Assembly (NCBI GenBank): GCA_021205095.1 | Contig: JAJPYE010000009.1 | Coordinates: 1-64,000 of the forward strand | Direction of reading: 5' to 3' | Length of the DNA: 64,000 nucleotides | From: Oscillospiraceae bacterium | GTDB lineage: Bacteria; Bacillota; Clostridia; Oscillospirales; Oscillospiraceae | Shown: one piece after another, positions 25,700 through 34,678 of the stretch | Layout of the letters: the number at the start of each line of letters is the position of its first letter | Numbering within the stretch: the stretch's first letter is position 1 | Notes under the pieces: model-generated | What the model was told of the DNA's origin: nothing | Databases searched by the model: none | The model's input: the letters and a program-made list of their open reading frames with translations, nothing else | Made by a program: the position numbers and the translations under genes

Positions 25700-28600
25700 T
25701 TATTTTACTACAACGTTCTCCGCCCCAAAGCGCTCCTGCAGCTCTTCCACAAGAGCGGGATGAATCAGACATCTGGCCCCCAGACGCTTTTTCGTATCCG
25801 CGAAATAAATGACCAGGGGGTCTGTGCCGGGGAACATGGTCAGCACCAGCTCGATGCGGTGAAGGGCCTTTTCATCCCGTGCCGGAAGCTTGACCCACAG
25901 GGTCTGACGCTGGGGAAGCTCCTCCTGGGCAGGCGACTGCTCCCGGCGGGCCGGACGGCGGTATTGGGCCACCGTTTCCGGCGTCAGGCCCTTCAGCGGC
26001 AGAGCCATATCCAGCATAATCTGCGGCTCCTTTTCATCCCGAACGGAGATGCGGCCTGCACAGTATATGGCGCTGTTTTCCGTGAGATACCCTGCCGCCT
26101 GATCCAGCACCCGCTGGAAGGCCAGCAACTCCATGGAGCCGGTATCGTCCTCCAGGGTGACGTAGCTCATTAGGGTGTTGTTTTTGGTGGTGCGGGTGCG
26201 GGCGGCCTGGACGATACCGGCCACGCTGACGGTCTGGCCGTCCTGGAAGGCGGGAACCTCCTCATGTCCGGCGAAGGCCTCCAGAATGGAGCCGATGGAC
26301 ACAGCCCCCAGCCGCTGGGCGTCCCTGCGGTAGTCGTCCATGGGGTGGCCGGTCAGATACAGACCCGTGTATTCCTTCTCCATGGCCATCCGCTCCTGGG
26401 GGGTAAATTCCTCCACGTCCGGCAGGGCCAAAGGCGGCTCCGGGTCTGCATCCGCCATGGAAAACATATCCATCTGGCCTACTACATTGCTGCGCCCCGT
26501 TCGGTTCACACCGTCCAATACGCTGTCCAGCACAGCCAGAAGAGCGCGGCGTTTATAGCCCATGGAGTCGAAGGCCCCGGCCCGAATGAGACTCTCCACC
26601 GGGCGGCGGTTCAGCTCCCTGCCGTACATCCGGCGGCAGAACTCATCGAAGGAGGTAAACGGCCCGTCTGCCTCCCGCTGGGACATCAGCTCGGTGACGA
26701 AGCCTCGTCCCACGCCCTTCACCGCCGCGAGACCGAAGCGGATGTTCCCGCCGACCACGGTGAAGTCCGCGTCCGACTCGTTCACGTCCGGGGGCAGCAG
26801 GGCGATGCCCAGGTTTCGACACTCGGCGATATACTCCGCTACCTTCCCGGAGGAATCCAGCACGCTTGTCAGCAATGCTGCCATATATTCCCGCGGCCAG
26901 TGACGCTTCATCCAGGCCGTCCGATAGGCCACAATGGCGTAGCTGACGGCGTGGGCCTTGTTGAAGGCATAGGAGGCGAAGTCCAGAATCTCGTCGTAAA
27001 TGCTGTTGGCGGTGGCCTCGTCCACGCCGTTCGCCACGCAGCCGGGGATATTTCGGGACGGGTCGCCGTGGACGAAGGCCTTTCGCTCCGCGTCGATGAC
27101 GTCGTGCTTTTTCTTGGACATGGCCCGGCGAATTAGGTCGGCCTGGCCCAGGGAGAAGCCCGCCAGATGGCGGAAGATGTCGATGACCTGCTCCTGATAG
27201 ACGATGCAGCCATAGGTGACGTCCAGGATGGGCTGGAGCAGGGGGTGCTTGTAAACAATTTTCTCCGGGTGGACGGCGCACTCCAAAAACCGGGGGATGG
27301 AATCCATGGGGCCGGGGCGGTAGAGGGCGATGACGGCGGTGATGTCCTCGATGCTCTTGGGCTTGAGGCCCACGCACACCCCGGTCATGCCGGTGGATTC
27401 AAGCTGAAACACCCCGCAGGTGTTCCCCTCGGTGAGCATTTGGAAGGTGTCCGGGTCGTCCTCCGGGACGTCCTCTATGCGAAAGTTCGGCTCCGTCCGC
27501 TGCACCAGCACCTCCACGTCCCGCAAAACCGTCAGGTTCCGCAGACCCAGAAAGTCCATCTTCAAAAGGCCCAGCTCCTCCAGCGTGGTCATGGGGAACT
27601 GGCAGACGATGGACTCGTCGTTTCGCGCAAGCGGCACATAGTCCGTCAGAGGCCGCTCGGATATGACCACCCCGGCGGCGTGGGTGGAGGCGTGCCGGGG
27701 CATACCCTCCAGGGCGCGGGCGGTGTCGATCAGGTCGTGGAGCCGGGGGTCGCCGTCGTAGTATTCCTTGAGGGGCTTGGAAAGCCGCAGGGCCTCGTCC
27801 AGGGTCATGTTCAGAGTGGAGGGCACCTGCTTTGCCACCGCGTCCGTCTCCCCATAACTGATGTTCATGGCCCGGCCCACGTCCCGTATGGCGGCCCTGG
27901 CCGCCATAGTGCCGAAGGTGACGATCTGGGCCACATGGTCGGAGCCGTATTTGCGGTTTACATAATCAATAACCTCGCCCCGACGGCGGACGCAGAAGTC
28001 CATGTCGATGTCCGGCATGGTCACGCGCTCCGGGTTTAAAAACCGCTCGAAGAACAGCTTATATTTGATGGGGTCAACGTCCGTGATGCCCAGGGTATAG
28101 CTGACGATGGAACCGGCGGCGGAACCCCGTCCGGGGCCGACGGGGATGTTTTCCCCCTTGGCGAAGCGGACGAAGTCCCACACGATGAGGAAGTAGTCCA
28201 CAAACCCCATCTGCCGGATGACCCCCAGCTCGTATTCCAGCCGCTCCGTCAGGGCCTTGTCGTATCCCGGATAGCGGCGGGCCAGCCCCTCATAGCACAG
28301 CTTTTGCAGATAGGCGAAGCCGTCCGTCTCGCCCTCCGGGAGTTGGAAACGGGGCAGATGGTAGTGGCCGAACTCAAAGTCGAACCGGCACTGCTCCGCG
28401 ATTTTCACCGTGTTGTCATAGGCCTCCGGCAGGTCGGGGAACAGGGCGCGCATTTCCTCCTCGCTTTTGAGATACAGCTCCTGAGAGTTGAAGCGCATAC
28501 GATCCGGGTCGTCCACGGTCTTGCCCATCTGGATGCACATCAGTACATCCTGGAGGCGGCTGTCCTCCCGGCGCAGGTAGTGGGCGTCGTTTGTGACGGC

Positions 28601-29200
28601 GAGGGGGATTCCCGTCTCCCGGTGGAGGCGGATCAGTCCCTGGGCAGCCCGGCGCTCCTCCGGGATGCCGTGATCCTGAATCTCCAGATAAAATCCATCC
28701 GGGCCGAAAAGCTCCGCAAGCTCCAGGGCCTTGGCCTTGGCGGCCTCATAGTCCCCGGCAATCAGCTTTTGGGGGATCTCCCCCGCTACGCAGCCGGACA
28801 GGCAAATGAGACCCTCCGCGTGCTGGTGGAGCAGGGGCCAGTCGATCCGGGGCTTCACATAAAAGCCGTCTACGAAGGCCCGGCTGACCAGCTCGCAGAG
28901 ATTGTGGTAGCCGGTCTGATTTTTGCACAGCAGGATAAGATGGGAATAATTGCTGTCCAGGCCGTGTTCCTTGTCTGTCAGAGCGCGGGGGGCCACATAC
29001 ACCTCGCAGCCGATGATAGGCTGTATGTCAGCCTCCCGGCAGACCTTATAAAAGGCCACGGCCCCGTACATGACCCCGTGGTCGGTGATGGCCAGAGCCG
29101 TCTGCCCCAGACCTTTGGCGTACTCCGCCATCTCGCGGATGCGGCACGCGCCGTCCAGCAGACTGTATTCGCTGTGAACATGAAGATGGACAAAGGCCAT
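25700..29200 (-). CDS. dnaE: DNA polymerase III subunit alpha
   Basis: A 1166-residue replicative polymerase subunit. Domains in order: PHP (HVHSEYSLLDG at the N-terminus, DHGVMYG), palm with the catalytic pair in MPDIDMDFC, thumb/fingers (GPGRGSAAGS), beta-binding region, helix-hairpin-helix, and an OB fold near the C-terminus (VAGIVQAARTRTTKNN). ATG 29200 follows AGGAGGA. The frame is open to 29677, but that extension runs through whiA and is not part of the protein. Firmicutes usually also carry PolC; this copy is the DnaE type and may be the secondary or lagging-strand enzyme. Confidence 0.95.
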   Translation of the reverse strand: MAFVHLHVHSEYSLLDGACRIREMAEYAKGLGQTALAITDHGVMYGAVAFYKVCREADIQPIIGCEVYVAPRALTDKEHGLDSNYSHLILLCKNQTGYHNLCELVSRAFVDGFYVKPRIDWPLLHQHAEGLICLSGCVAGEIPQKLIAGDYEAAKAKALELAELFGPDGFYLEIQDHGIPEERRAAQGLIRLHRETGIPLAVTNDAHYLRREDSRLQDVLMCIQMGKTVDDPDRMRFNSQELYLKSEEEMRALFPDLPEAYDNTVKIAEQCRFDFEFGHYHLPRFQLPEGETDGFAYLQKLCYEGLARRYPGYDKALTERLEYELGVIRQMGFVDYFLIVWDFVRFAKGENIPVGPGRGSAAGSIVSYTLGITDVDPIKYKLFFERFLNPERVTMPDIDMDFCVRRRGEVIDYVNRKYGSDHVAQIVTFGTMAARAAIRDVGRAMNISYGETDAVAKQVPSTLNMTLDEALRLSKPLKEYYDGDPRLHDLIDTARALEGMPRHASTHAAGVVISERPLTDYVPLARNDESIVCQFPMTTLEELGLLKMDFLGLRNLTVLRDVEVLVQRTEPNFRIEDVPEDDPDTFQMLTEGNTCGVFQLESTGMTGVCVGLKPKSIEDITAVIALYRPGPMDSIPRFLECAVHPEKIVYKHPLLQPILDVTYGCIVYQEQVIDIFRHLAGFSLGQADLIRRAMSKKKHDVIDAERKAFVHGDPSRNIPGCVANGVDEATANSIYDEILDFASYAFNKAHAVSYAIVAYRTAWMKRHWPREYMAALLTSVLDSSGKVAEYIAECRNLGIALLPPDVNESDADFTVVGGNIRFGLAAVKGVGRGFVTELMSQREADGPFTSFDEFCRRMYGRELNRRPVESLIRAGAFDSMGYKRRALLAVLDSVLDGVNRTGRSNVVGQMDMFSMADADPEPPLALPDVEEFTPQERMAMEKEYTGLYLTGHPMDDYRRDAQRLGAVSIGSILEAFAGHEEVPAFQDGQTVSVAGIVQAARTRTTKNNTLMSYVTLEDDTGSMELLAFQRVLDQAAGYLTENSAIYCAGRISVRDEKEPQIMLDMALPLKGLTPETVAQYRRPARREQSPAQEELPQRQTLWVKLPARDEKALHRIELVLTMFPGTDPLVIYFADTKKRLGARCLIHPALVEELQERFGAENVVVK

Positions 29201-29205
29201 GATAT

Positions 29206-30126
29206 TTATTCCTCCTGGGGCGGTTCGGTCAAACGCTGGGCCAAGTCGGTCAACTTTCGCATACGGTGGCTGATGCAGCTTTTTGTCACCGGGGGATCCG
29301 CAAGCTGGGCCAGATCGGAGAGACTGCACTCCGGGTTTGCAATGCGCAGCAGGGCGGTCTCCTGCAGGACGGCGGGCAGGGAGGCGATGCCCGGCCCGGC
29401 TTCGATGGCCCGGATGGCGGCCATCTGGTTGGCGTTGGCCGTAACGATTTTGTCCGTGTTGGCCAGGTCGCAGTTTGTGATTCGGTTCATGGCGTTTGCC
29501 ATGTGCTTTTCCACCGTGGTCTGCATGATTTCCATGGCGCAGACGGGAGCGCCCATGGTGGTGAGCAGATCCTCGATTACCTCGCTGCGCTTGAAATAGG
29601 TCAGATAGTGGGAGCCGCGCCGTCCGTCTCCCGGCGTAAAGCCCATGTCCAGCAGCAGGGCGCGTACCTCCCGGCACACGCTGGCGTGGCTGGTGGACAT
29701 CTCCAAATGATAGCTCCGCCGGGGATCGGTGACGCTGCCTCCCGCCAGGAAGGCGCCCCGGAGGAAGGCCACCCGGTCGCAGTCGTTTTCCACAACCGGC
29801 AGATTAATGTGATGGGACACGGCCTTTCCCGCGTCATAGCCGATGGCGGAAAAAACAGTGGCCAGCTTTTTGGGGTCTGTGATGCAGAAGGAACGCTTGC
29901 TTTCCTTCTCCGGCGGGGGAACCTGGTCGAAATCCAGGCCGAAGGCCCGGCGAAACAGCTTAGGCAGGCGGGCGGCAAAGGCGTCGTTCGCTGTCATGAC
30001 CCGTACCTGTGCGGCGGTGAAGCTGTTGGCATACAGCAGTACCCCATAGGCCTCTGCCAAGGCGCAGCATTTTTTGCCCAGCCCGTCCTTGCACAGCTCT
30101 GTTTTTACCTGAGAGGAAAATGTCAT
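29206..30126 (-). CDS. whiA: DNA-binding protein WhiA
   Basis: A 306-residue WhiA with an N-terminal LAGLIDADG-like fold lacking nuclease residues (FLRGAFLAGGSVTDP) and a C-terminal helix-turn-helix (LSDLAQLADPPVTKSCISH). In Bacillus relatives it influences chromosome segregation and cell division. In actinomycetes it controls sporulation. It is 5 nt upstream of dnaE and part of the conserved rapZ-yvcK-whiA cluster. Confidence 0.95.
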   Translation of the reverse strand: MTFSSQVKTELCKDGLGKKCCALAEAYGVLLYANSFTAAQVRVMTANDAFAARLPKLFRRAFGLDFDQVPPPEKESKRSFCITDPKKLATVFSAIGYDAGKAVSHHINLPVVENDCDRVAFLRGAFLAGGSVTDPRRSYHLEMSTSHASVCREVRALLLDMGFTPGDGRRGSHYLTYFKRSEVIEDLLTTMGAPVCAMEIMQTTVEKHMANAMNRITNCDLANTDKIVTANANQMAAIRAIEAGPGIASLPAVLQETALLRIANPECSLSDLAQLADPPVTKSCISHRMRKLTDLAQRLTEPPQEE

Positions 30127-30159
30127 GGCCGCTCCTCCTTTCCTGACGGATTACATGGT

Positions 30160-31161
30160 TTATAAAAATGCGGTTTTTGTCTCCGCTCTGTCGTGGTACA
30201 GGCCCATCAGAGCGTTTGCCAGAGCCGCCGGGTCGTGGCGGACAAGACCCCCGGCCCAGCTTGCCACCGGGGCGTATATTGGCTCCACGCCCAGGCGCAG
30301 GAGGGCCTCCTCGTCCACCTCCACCTGACCGGCGCCCTCCTTTTCATAGGAGGCCAGAACGGCTGCGTCCACGGGGCGGCTGTTCAGGAGAATATAGTCG
30401 AAAAGGCCTGGCCCGCCGTGTTCCAACAGCGCCCTGGCGTGACCGGCGGCGGTATAACGCTCTGTCTCCCCGTTCTGGGTCATAATGTTCATCACATATA
30501 CCTTCACGGCGGAGGAGGCGCACACTGCCTCTGCCACGCCCTTGGTGAGAAGGTTCGGTATTACGCTGGTAAAAAGGCTGCCAGGCCCCAGGACGATCAT
30601 ATCCGCCTGGCGGATAGCTTCCAGCACTGCCGGTACGGCGGCGGGCTCTTCCGGGTCGAGGGATATGCGGCGAATGACCGCGTCCGTGTTGCGCTTATAG
30701 TCCGTGATACGGGTCTCGCCCCGAATCACAGCTCCGTCGGTGAACTCTGCCTGCAAAACAAGATTTTCATTGGTGACGGGCAGCACCTGGCCGGTAATGG
30801 CCAGCACCTGGCCCATGGCGGCCACAGCCTGGTCGAAGGTGGGGAACATATCGTTCAGCGCGGCCAGAACCAGGTTTCCCAGGCTTTGCCCAGACAGAGA
30901 ACCCTCCCGAAAACGGTAGCTTATCATGCTCTCCATAGCCGGCTCTGCGTTGGCCAGGGCCAGAATACAGCTTCGTATGTCACCGGGAGGGGGCATACCC
31001 AGCTCCCGGCGGAGAACGCCGCTGCCGCCCCCGTCGTCTGTGACGGTGACGATGGCGGTGATGCGGCTGGTTTTGCGCTTCAGCCCCCGAAGCATGGTGG
31101 AGAGGCCGGTTCCGCCGCCAATGACCGCCACGCTGGGGGGCGCATATCGACTCATGCCCAT
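30160..31161 (-). CDS. yvcK: YvcK/GlmR family gluconeogenesis factor
   Basis: A 333-residue UDP-sugar-binding protein of the YvcK/GlmR family. Homologues are needed for cell-wall precursor balance on gluconeogenic carbon sources. The signature VIGGGTGLSTMLRGLK opens the Rossmann-like fold and TDDGGGSGVLRRELG follows; GPGSLFTSVIPNLL is also typical. ATG 31161 or 31155 could be used; neither has a strong ribosome site, fitting coupling to rapZ, which ends 4 nt upstream. Confidence 0.95.
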   Translation of the reverse strand: MGMSRYAPPSVAVIGGGTGLSTMLRGLKRKTSRITAIVTVTDDGGGSGVLRRELGMPPPGDIRSCILALANAEPAMESMISYRFREGSLSGQSLGNLVLAALNDMFPTFDQAVAAMGQVLAITGQVLPVTNENLVLQAEFTDGAVIRGETRITDYKRNTDAVIRRISLDPEEPAAVPAVLEAIRQADMIVLGPGSLFTSVIPNLLTKGVAEAVCASSAVKVYVMNIMTQNGETERYTAAGHARALLEHGGPGLFDYILLNSRPVDAAVLASYEKEGAGQVEVDEEALLRLGVEPIYAPVASWAGGLVRHDPAALANALMGLYHDRAETKTAFL

Positions 31162-31165
31162 GGCT

Positions 31166-32014
31166 TCAGCGCTCCAGATCCCGATGGAACACCGTCACTG
31201 TGCAGCTTTCCCCGGAAAGGGACTGGGCCAGCGCCGCCGCTACCGCCACGCTGCGGTGATGGCCGCCGGTGCAGCCGATCGCGACCGTCAGCTCCGAGCG
31301 GTCGAGCTGATACATGGGCAGAAGGAATATCAGCAGATCCGTCAGCTTTTTCAGAAGGGTCTGCGCGTTTTCGCTGCGAAACACATAGTCCGCTACCGGG
31401 CCGTCCAGACCGTTCAGATCCCGCAGATCCGCCTCATAGAAGGGATTGGGCAGGCATCGCACGTCGAAAACCAGATCCGCCTCCGGCGGAATACCGTATT
31501 TGTACCCGAAGGAGCAGATGTTCACGGCAAAATAAACGGACTCCGGCTGAAGCGCCTCCCGGATTCGGGCCTGCAGGCGGTTCAGGGACAGGCCGGTGGT
31601 GTCGATGATCACGTCCGCCCGCTGGCGCAGCGGGGCCAGAAACGCTTGCTCCCGCTCTACCGCCTGCTGGATGGTGCAGCCGGGCTGGGCCATGGGATGG
31701 GGACGGCGGCTTTCCTTATAACGGCGGATCAGGGCGGACTGGGCCGCCTCCAGATATAAAATGCGGCAAGGACAGTCAAGCCTCTCCATCTCCTGGAGGG
31801 CGCTGTTCAGCTCCCCATAATCCGCCACGCTGCGTACATCCATTACCAGCGCTACCCGCTCATACCGGCCATGAGTGGCCAGGCACAGGGCTGCGAACCG
31901 GCCCAGCAGGGCGGGGGGCAGATTGTCCACGCAGTAATAGCCAAGATCCTCGCACACGTCCGCCGCCCGACTTTTTCCGGCCCCGGACAGGCCTGTGATG
32001 ATGAGAAGTTCCAT
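31166..32014 (-). CDS. rapZ: RNase adapter/nucleotide-binding protein RapZ (YvcJ)
   Basis: A 282-residue P-loop protein: ITGLSGAGKSRA at the N-terminus and the C-terminal RapZ domain with GCTGGHHRSVA. In E. coli RapZ steers RNase E to the sRNA GlmZ; in Bacillus the YvcJ homologue hydrolyses GTP. Its exact role in this lineage is not known. It lies between murB and yvcK in one minus-strand operon. Confidence 0.95.
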   Translation of the reverse strand: MELLIITGLSGAGKSRAADVCEDLGYYCVDNLPPALLGRFAALCLATHGRYERVALVMDVRSVADYGELNSALQEMERLDCPCRILYLEAAQSALIRRYKESRRPHPMAQPGCTIQQAVEREQAFLAPLRQRADVIIDTTGLSLNRLQARIREALQPESVYFAVNICSFGYKYGIPPEADLVFDVRCLPNPFYEADLRDLNGLDGPVADYVFRSENAQTLLKKLTDLLIFLLPMYQLDRSELTVAIGCTGGHHRSVAVAAALAQSLSGESCTVTVFHRDLER

Positions 32015-32062
32015 GTCGTCACGCCTCCTTGCAAAGCGCTGCGCGCTGAGATTGGGATGGCA

Positions 32063-32980
32063 TTATGCTTCGCGTTGGAGGATGCGTACCTCCGGCTCCA
32101 GCAGAATACCGCTTTGGGCCAGCACGGTTTTTTGAATATGCTCCATCAGCCGCAGCACGTCGGCGCTGGTGGCCCCGCCGGTGTTCACCACAAACCCGGC
32201 GTGCTTGGTGGAGACCTGCGCCCCGCCGATGGAAAAGCCCTTCAGCCCGGCCTGATCGATCAGGGCGGCGGCATAGCCCTCCCTGGGCCGCTTGAAGGTG
32301 CTGCCGGCAGAGGGCATATCCAGGGGCTGGCTGTCCCGGCGGCGTCTGTCCAGCTCACGCATACGGGCGAAAATCGCCTCTCGGTCGCCCGCCTCCAGGG
32401 CGAAGGCAACAGACAGAGCGACGCAGCGCCGCCCGGAAAGAAAGCTGTGCCGGTAGGATAAATCCTGTGCCGAACCTTCCGCCTGGCAGAGGCGAAGCTC
32501 CTCGTCCAGGTATTCCGTTTGCACGGCGGCGTCCTTCAGCTCCCCTCCGTAGGCCCCGGCGTTCATCACAATGCCGCCTCCTACGGTGCCGGGGATGCCG
32601 TGGGCAAACTCCAGGCCGGTCAGTCCTGCTTCTGCCGCTGCATTGGAGAGAGCGGCCAGGCTGGCTCCGCAGCCGACGGTCAGCCTGCTGCCATCCAAAA
32701 CCATATCGTCCAGGCCCCGGCTGGTGTTTATCACCACCCGGCGCAAACCCTCGTCCGGGGGGAGAAGGTTGGTGCCGCGGCCTATAACAAGAGGCATTTC
32801 TCCCTTTTGACGCAGGAGAAGGCACAACGCGGTCAGCTCTTCCCTGGAGGCGGGAAAGGCCATAACCGCCGCAGGCCCCCCAATGCGGAAGGAGCAGTGG
32901 CGGCTCATGGGCTCTTCTTCCCGCAGCTTCAAACCCGGCAGTGCGGCGCGAATATCAGCAATTAATGCGGTATAATCCAT
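32063..32980 (-). CDS. murB: UDP-N-acetylenolpyruvoylglucosamine reductase
   Basis: A 305-residue FAD enzyme that makes UDP-N-acetylmuramate with NADPH, the second step of peptidoglycan precursor synthesis. It has HCSFRIGGPA near the N-terminus, VIGRGTNLLP for FAD, and GIPGTVGGGIVMNAGAYGGE. The catalytic-Ser region is SAGSTFKRP and the end is EPEVRILQ. It is the short type found in Gram-positives. It starts the murB-rapZ-yvcK-whiA-dnaE run. Confidence 0.95.
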   Translation of the reverse strand: MDYTALIADIRAALPGLKLREEEPMSRHCSFRIGGPAAVMAFPASREELTALCLLLRQKGEMPLVIGRGTNLLPPDEGLRRVVINTSRGLDDMVLDGSRLTVGCGASLAALSNAAAEAGLTGLEFAHGIPGTVGGGIVMNAGAYGGELKDAAVQTEYLDEELRLCQAEGSAQDLSYRHSFLSGRRCVALSVAFALEAGDREAIFARMRELDRRRRDSQPLDMPSAGSTFKRPREGYAAALIDQAGLKGFSIGGAQVSTKHAGFVVNTGGATSADVLRLMEHIQKTVLAQSGILLEPEVRILQREA

Positions 32981-33045
32981 ATAGAAAGTCCTTATATATC
33001 AAATTAAAATCCCCAAACGCAGGCACCCCCGCAGCGTGGCACCCC

Positions 33046-33206
33046 CGCCCGCAGGCGCAAATAAAGTTAAATCATTTTTTGCCGCGGCGTGTACGTGGCA
33101 AAAAATTCCTATCGGTCCGGGAGTGTGCGGCTTGCCCGCCAAAGGCGGGCGAGCCGCGCGCGGGTCGGGCCGCAACCCCCTCATCCGCGATGCCAATCGC
33201 GGATGA
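33046..33206 (-). repeat. Structured intergenic element 1, copy B
   Basis: Minus-strand counterpart of 19124-19312. P1 is TCATCCGCGAT/ATCGCGGATGA with a 4-nt loop (33206-33181). The block TTGCGGCCCGAC follows (33175-33164), then a GCGGCT/AGCCGC stem with inner GCCCGCC/GGCGGGC. P4 is ATTTTTTGCC/GGCAAAAAAT (33106-33097 with 33083-33074) around the same ACGTACACGCCGC loop, then GCGCCTGCGGGCG. The P1 sequence is entirely different from copy A but is equally well paired. The region between murB and hprK holds nothing else. Confidence 0.6.
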
Positions 33207-33207
33207 T

Positions 33208-34161
33208 TTAGTAGTCTTCTCCGGCGTCCACCAAACTGTCTACCCGCTGAGCCAGCTCCTCGGCGGCGTTGTAGCCGCTTTTCCGCTGCCGGTTGGTCAT
33301 GGCGGCCAGCTCCAGAATCACGGCCAGATTCCGGCCAGGGTGGACGGGGATCGTCACCAGCGGCACGGACACGCCCAGATATTCCGTGCTTTCCCGGTCA
33401 AGGCCCAGACGGTCGTATTTTTTGCTGCTGTCCCACAGCTCCATGGCGATGACCATGTCGATGGGGCAGGAGGAGCGGACGGCCCCGATGCCGAACACGC
33501 TGGGGACGTTGATGACCCCGATGCCCCGCAGCTCCATGAAATGCTTGATAATGGCGGGGGCGCGGCCCTCCAGGGTGGAGCGGGAGGTGCGCAGAATCTC
33601 CACCGCGTCGTCTGCAATCAGCCGATGGCCCCGCTTGATAAGCTCCAGGGCTGTCTCCGACTTGCCGATGCCGCTGTCCCCGGTAATCAGCATACCCTCT
33701 CCGTGAACCTCCACCAGCACGCCGTGGACGGTCTCTCTGGGGGCCAGGTGGCGGCGCAGGGTGCCGATGAGCTGAGCATAAAATTCCGAGGTGTCCAGAT
33801 CCGTGGTCAGAACGCTGACCTGGTATTTTTTGGCCATCTCCAGACACTCTGGCAGAACCGGCTGATCGTGGGCCACGATCACAGCGGGGACGCGCTGGCT
33901 CATAACGGCCTCGAACCCGGCCAGACGGCGTTCGTGGTCGAAATCCTCCATCAGGGTGGTTTCCGACTTTCCGATCACCTGCAGACGGGAGGCGTCGAAG
34001 TGCTTTAAATAGCCCATAAGCTGCATACCGGGCCGGTTCAGATCCACAGAGTCCACCAGCTTTTCCCCATAATCCGGGGCGGCATAAGCTACGTGCAGGG
34101 CGTGTTCCGCCGCAATCTGGGCCAGTTTAACGGAATATTTCTTTTCAAATGCTCTCTCCAT
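33208..34161 (-). CDS. hprK: HPr kinase/phosphorylase
   Basis: A 317-residue bifunctional enzyme that phosphorylates and dephosphorylates Ser 46 of HPr, the hub of carbon catabolite control in Firmicutes. The P-loop is GDSGIGKSE (161-169), followed by LIADDAVEI. The family signature MELRGIGVINVPSVFGIGAV is intact. ATG 34161 follows GAGGTGG; an upstream TTG in frame is less likely. Length is normal. Confidence 0.96.
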   Translation of the reverse strand: MERAFEKKYSVKLAQIAAEHALHVAYAAPDYGEKLVDSVDLNRPGMQLMGYLKHFDASRLQVIGKSETTLMEDFDHERRLAGFEAVMSQRVPAVIVAHDQPVLPECLEMAKKYQVSVLTTDLDTSEFYAQLIGTLRRHLAPRETVHGVLVEVHGEGMLITGDSGIGKSETALELIKRGHRLIADDAVEILRTSRSTLEGRAPAIIKHFMELRGIGVINVPSVFGIGAVRSSCPIDMVIAMELWDSSKKYDRLGLDRESTEYLGVSVPLVTIPVHPGRNLAVILELAAMTNRQRKSGYNAAEELAQRVDSLVDAGEDY

Positions 34162-34477
34162 GATTCCACCTCGCAAGCTCCGGGCCGTCCGGCCCTTTCC
34201 CCTATTTTAATACATAAGTATGAACTTTCGCAATCAATATCCCCAATTTTTTTGAGATTTTCCCATTTCAAAGGGGCAAACGGGAAAAACTCCGGCAGCC
34301 CCGCCACAACAGGGCCGCCGGAGAGAATTTTTGGGCCGCCCGACAAAACTAGTGCGGGTTCGACCTTTTTTGCTCTTTACAAATCCGCTTGACAGAGGTA
34401 TGATGCAGATACAGCTTATCCAATGGGTTCTGGAGAACCCGGCTCATATCTTTATCCCACAACCCTATCTTTAACAT

Positions 34478-34635
34478 GGGCCGTATCTTAAGATACGGCC
34501 CCCTTTTTTACCTGCGAGGGCGGGTCTTTTGTCCGCTGAGCTTCGTTGGGCCTTCTCGATGTGCTTATCAGCACGCCTTCGTCGGCCCGCCTCGTCAGCG
34601 AACAAAATCCCTCGCCCTGCATTGTCTTTACAACC
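34478..34635 (-). repeat. Structured intergenic element 2, copy B, with adjoining palindrome
   Basis: The reverse complement of 34518-34635 mirrors 17092-17206. It shares GACAATGCAGGGCGAGGG, a TTTTGTTCGCTGA/TCAGCGGACAAAA stem, a GTGCT-gata-AGCAC hairpin and GACCCGCCC. As in copy A, a strong hairpin adjoins it: GGGCCGTATCTT and its complement form a 24-bp palindrome (34478-34501). Here the following T-run (34503-34509) is on the plus strand, opposite to the orientation of copy A relative to the element. The rest of 34162-34678 shows no gene. Confidence 0.6.
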
Positions 34636-34678
34636 TGGTGGGTTAATCCGGCGGTTTGTTTTTGCTGCGGCGGTAGCG

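Noticed and set aside
29201..29677. N-terminal extension of DnaE through whiA
   Set aside because: The extension is whiA read in another frame. The family N-terminus (MAFVHLHVHSEYS) and AGGAGGA site begin at 29200.
34162..34678. tRNA or small gene in the hprK upstream region
   Set aside because: No cloverleaf with a CCA-type end and no coding frame; only element 2 copy B and its palindrome were found.
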